Source: Dokdonia sp. PRO95
GTDB lineage: Bacteria; Bacteroidota; Bacteroidia; Flavobacteriales; Flavobacteriaceae
Assembly: GCF_000355805.1 (NCBI RefSeq)
Contig: NZ_CM001837.1
Coordinates: 2,859,866 to 2,923,865 of the forward strand
Direction of reading: 5' to 3'
DNA: 64,000 nt
The position numbers and the translations under genes are program-made. Below the pieces are notes generated by a model that did not search any database, was not told where the DNA came from, and was given only the letters and a program-made list of their open reading frames with translations. This document shows, in pieces, positions 63,423 to 64,000 of the stretch. Every line of letters begins with the position of its first letter. The stretch's first letter is position 1.

Positions 63423-64000
63423 TTATAAGTCTATAATATTAGGTCTATCCATAAGAGTACGTATTTTTTCAACTATTGACTTAAGCGGTTTTAAATTCAG
63501 TATTACAAATAGTAAAAATGGTAATATCATTATGTATTTAAAATCATTCAAAACAAATATCACGCTAAGCAAATATGGAGCTAAAAGATTGAAAGGTAAG
63601 AATATTGAAAAAATTTGTGAGAATGACTTTTTAATTTTCATAAATTTTAGTCCCATATAAACGCATAAAAAAGTAAAAAGTAAATAACTGACATTTGTCG
63701 CCAAGATTACATATGAAAATGGTACTTCAAAATATAAAACTAGTATAAAGCCAATAATAATATTAACTATTAGTGAGAAAATTGCAATAAGAGCAATCGT
63801 TTTCTCTTTATTTTGTGCCATTAAATATGTTCCAAAGCCGAAGGAATTAGTGTACAATACCACTGTAAGAGATATCAGTTGCAGTGATAATAGCGCACTT
63901 TTATATTTAGGTATGAAAACATCTAAAAATGGGAAGAAAACATTTGCTAGAAACACAAGACCAAATGCAAGATTTACATAACTCGTCCTTATATTTTTTT
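63423..64000 (-). CDS. Polysaccharide flippase C-terminal part (5' end outside window)
   Basis: The frame is open to the right edge, so this is the C-terminal part of a longer gene; the GTG at 63956 is not its start. At least five hydrophobic helices are visible (for example I-A-L-I-A-I-F-S-L-I-V-N-I-I and L-F-T-F-L-C-V-Y-M-G-L), with N-V-F-F-P-F-L-D-V near the left side, as in Wzx/RfbX flippases that move lipid-linked repeat units across the inner membrane. It is the first visible gene of the polysaccharide unit. The gap to the next gene is 43 bases. Confidence 0.78.
   Translation of the reverse strand, partial: KNIRTSYVNLAFGLVFLANVFFPFLDVFIPKYKSALLSLQLISLTVVLYTNSFGFGTYLMAQNKEKTIALIAIFSLIVNIIIGFILVLYFEVPFSYVILATNVSYLLFTFLCVYMGLKFMKIKKSFSQIFSIFLPFNLLAPYLLSVIFVLNDFKYIMILPFLLFVILNLKPLKSIVEKIRTLMDRPNIIDL

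Noticed and set aside
1..64000. Prophage, transposon or integrated element
   Set aside because: No integrase, transposase, tRNA with attachment repeat or terminal inverted repeats were recognised; gene content is chromosomal throughout.

Overview
The window looks like a chromosomal segment of a marine-type member of the Flavobacteriaceae (Bacteroidetes). Evidence seen in the sequence: AT-rich DNA, promoter-like TAnnTTTG boxes instead of E. coli -10 boxes, weak Shine-Dalgarno sequences, two very large secreted proteins ending in type IX secretion (T9SS) sorting domains, a short 288-residue primary sigma factor, a fused E1 alpha/beta 2-oxoacid dehydrogenase and a periplasmic LTPDQA-type sensor next to an ECF sigma factor. 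A Dokdonia-like genus is a guess, not something I can prove. No rRNA, tRNA, CRISPR array, prophage or insertion sequence was found.

Layout. 1-4.1 kb: end of an exonuclease/GIY-YIG protein, rRNA modification genes (rlmF, rluE-like), a cold-shock-domain protein and small membrane proteins. 4.1-16 kb: DUF2237 protein, ABC exporter, Dabb lipoprotein, primary sigma factor, a three-gene ECF sigma unit, a beta-propeller lipoprotein, an RsmB-like methyltransferase and a 998-residue T9SS cargo protein. 16-35.9 kb: mostly housekeeping genes (purL, acyl-CoA ligase, uvrA, LOG protein, E1 dehydrogenase, PgpH-like c-di-AMP phosphodiesterase, thiolase, NlpC/P60 peptidase), with an unusual M1-peptidase-like/beta-barrel protein among them. 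36-48 kb: TPR protein, gyrA, clpC, a tandem pair of small paralogues, SDR, phytase-like lipoprotein, DUF3817, DUF4870, mnmE. 48-54 kb: a 1548-residue secreted nuclease-like T9SS protein and an old-yellow-enzyme oxidoreductase. 54.3-64 kb: a minus-strand surface-polysaccharide cluster (flippase, glycosyltransferase-like protein, ATP-grasp/epimerase fusion, acyltransferase, PglC-like, PglE-like and PglF-like enzymes, Wzi-like protein) that runs off the right edge.

The most striking feature is not a gene. A perfect 14-bp palindrome, GCTTTCGCGAAAGC, occurs 13 times, roughly every 2-5 kb over most of the window, between genes and inside them. A hand estimate at about 37% GC predicts about 0.0001 copies. 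Inside genes it is always read in frame as A-F-A-K-A or L-S-R-K. Between genes it is often extended by TTAC/GTAA arms. Degenerate copies are also present. It behaves like a genome-wide dispersed element (comparable in style to cyanobacterial HIP1 or to nucleoid-protein sites) whose role I do not know.
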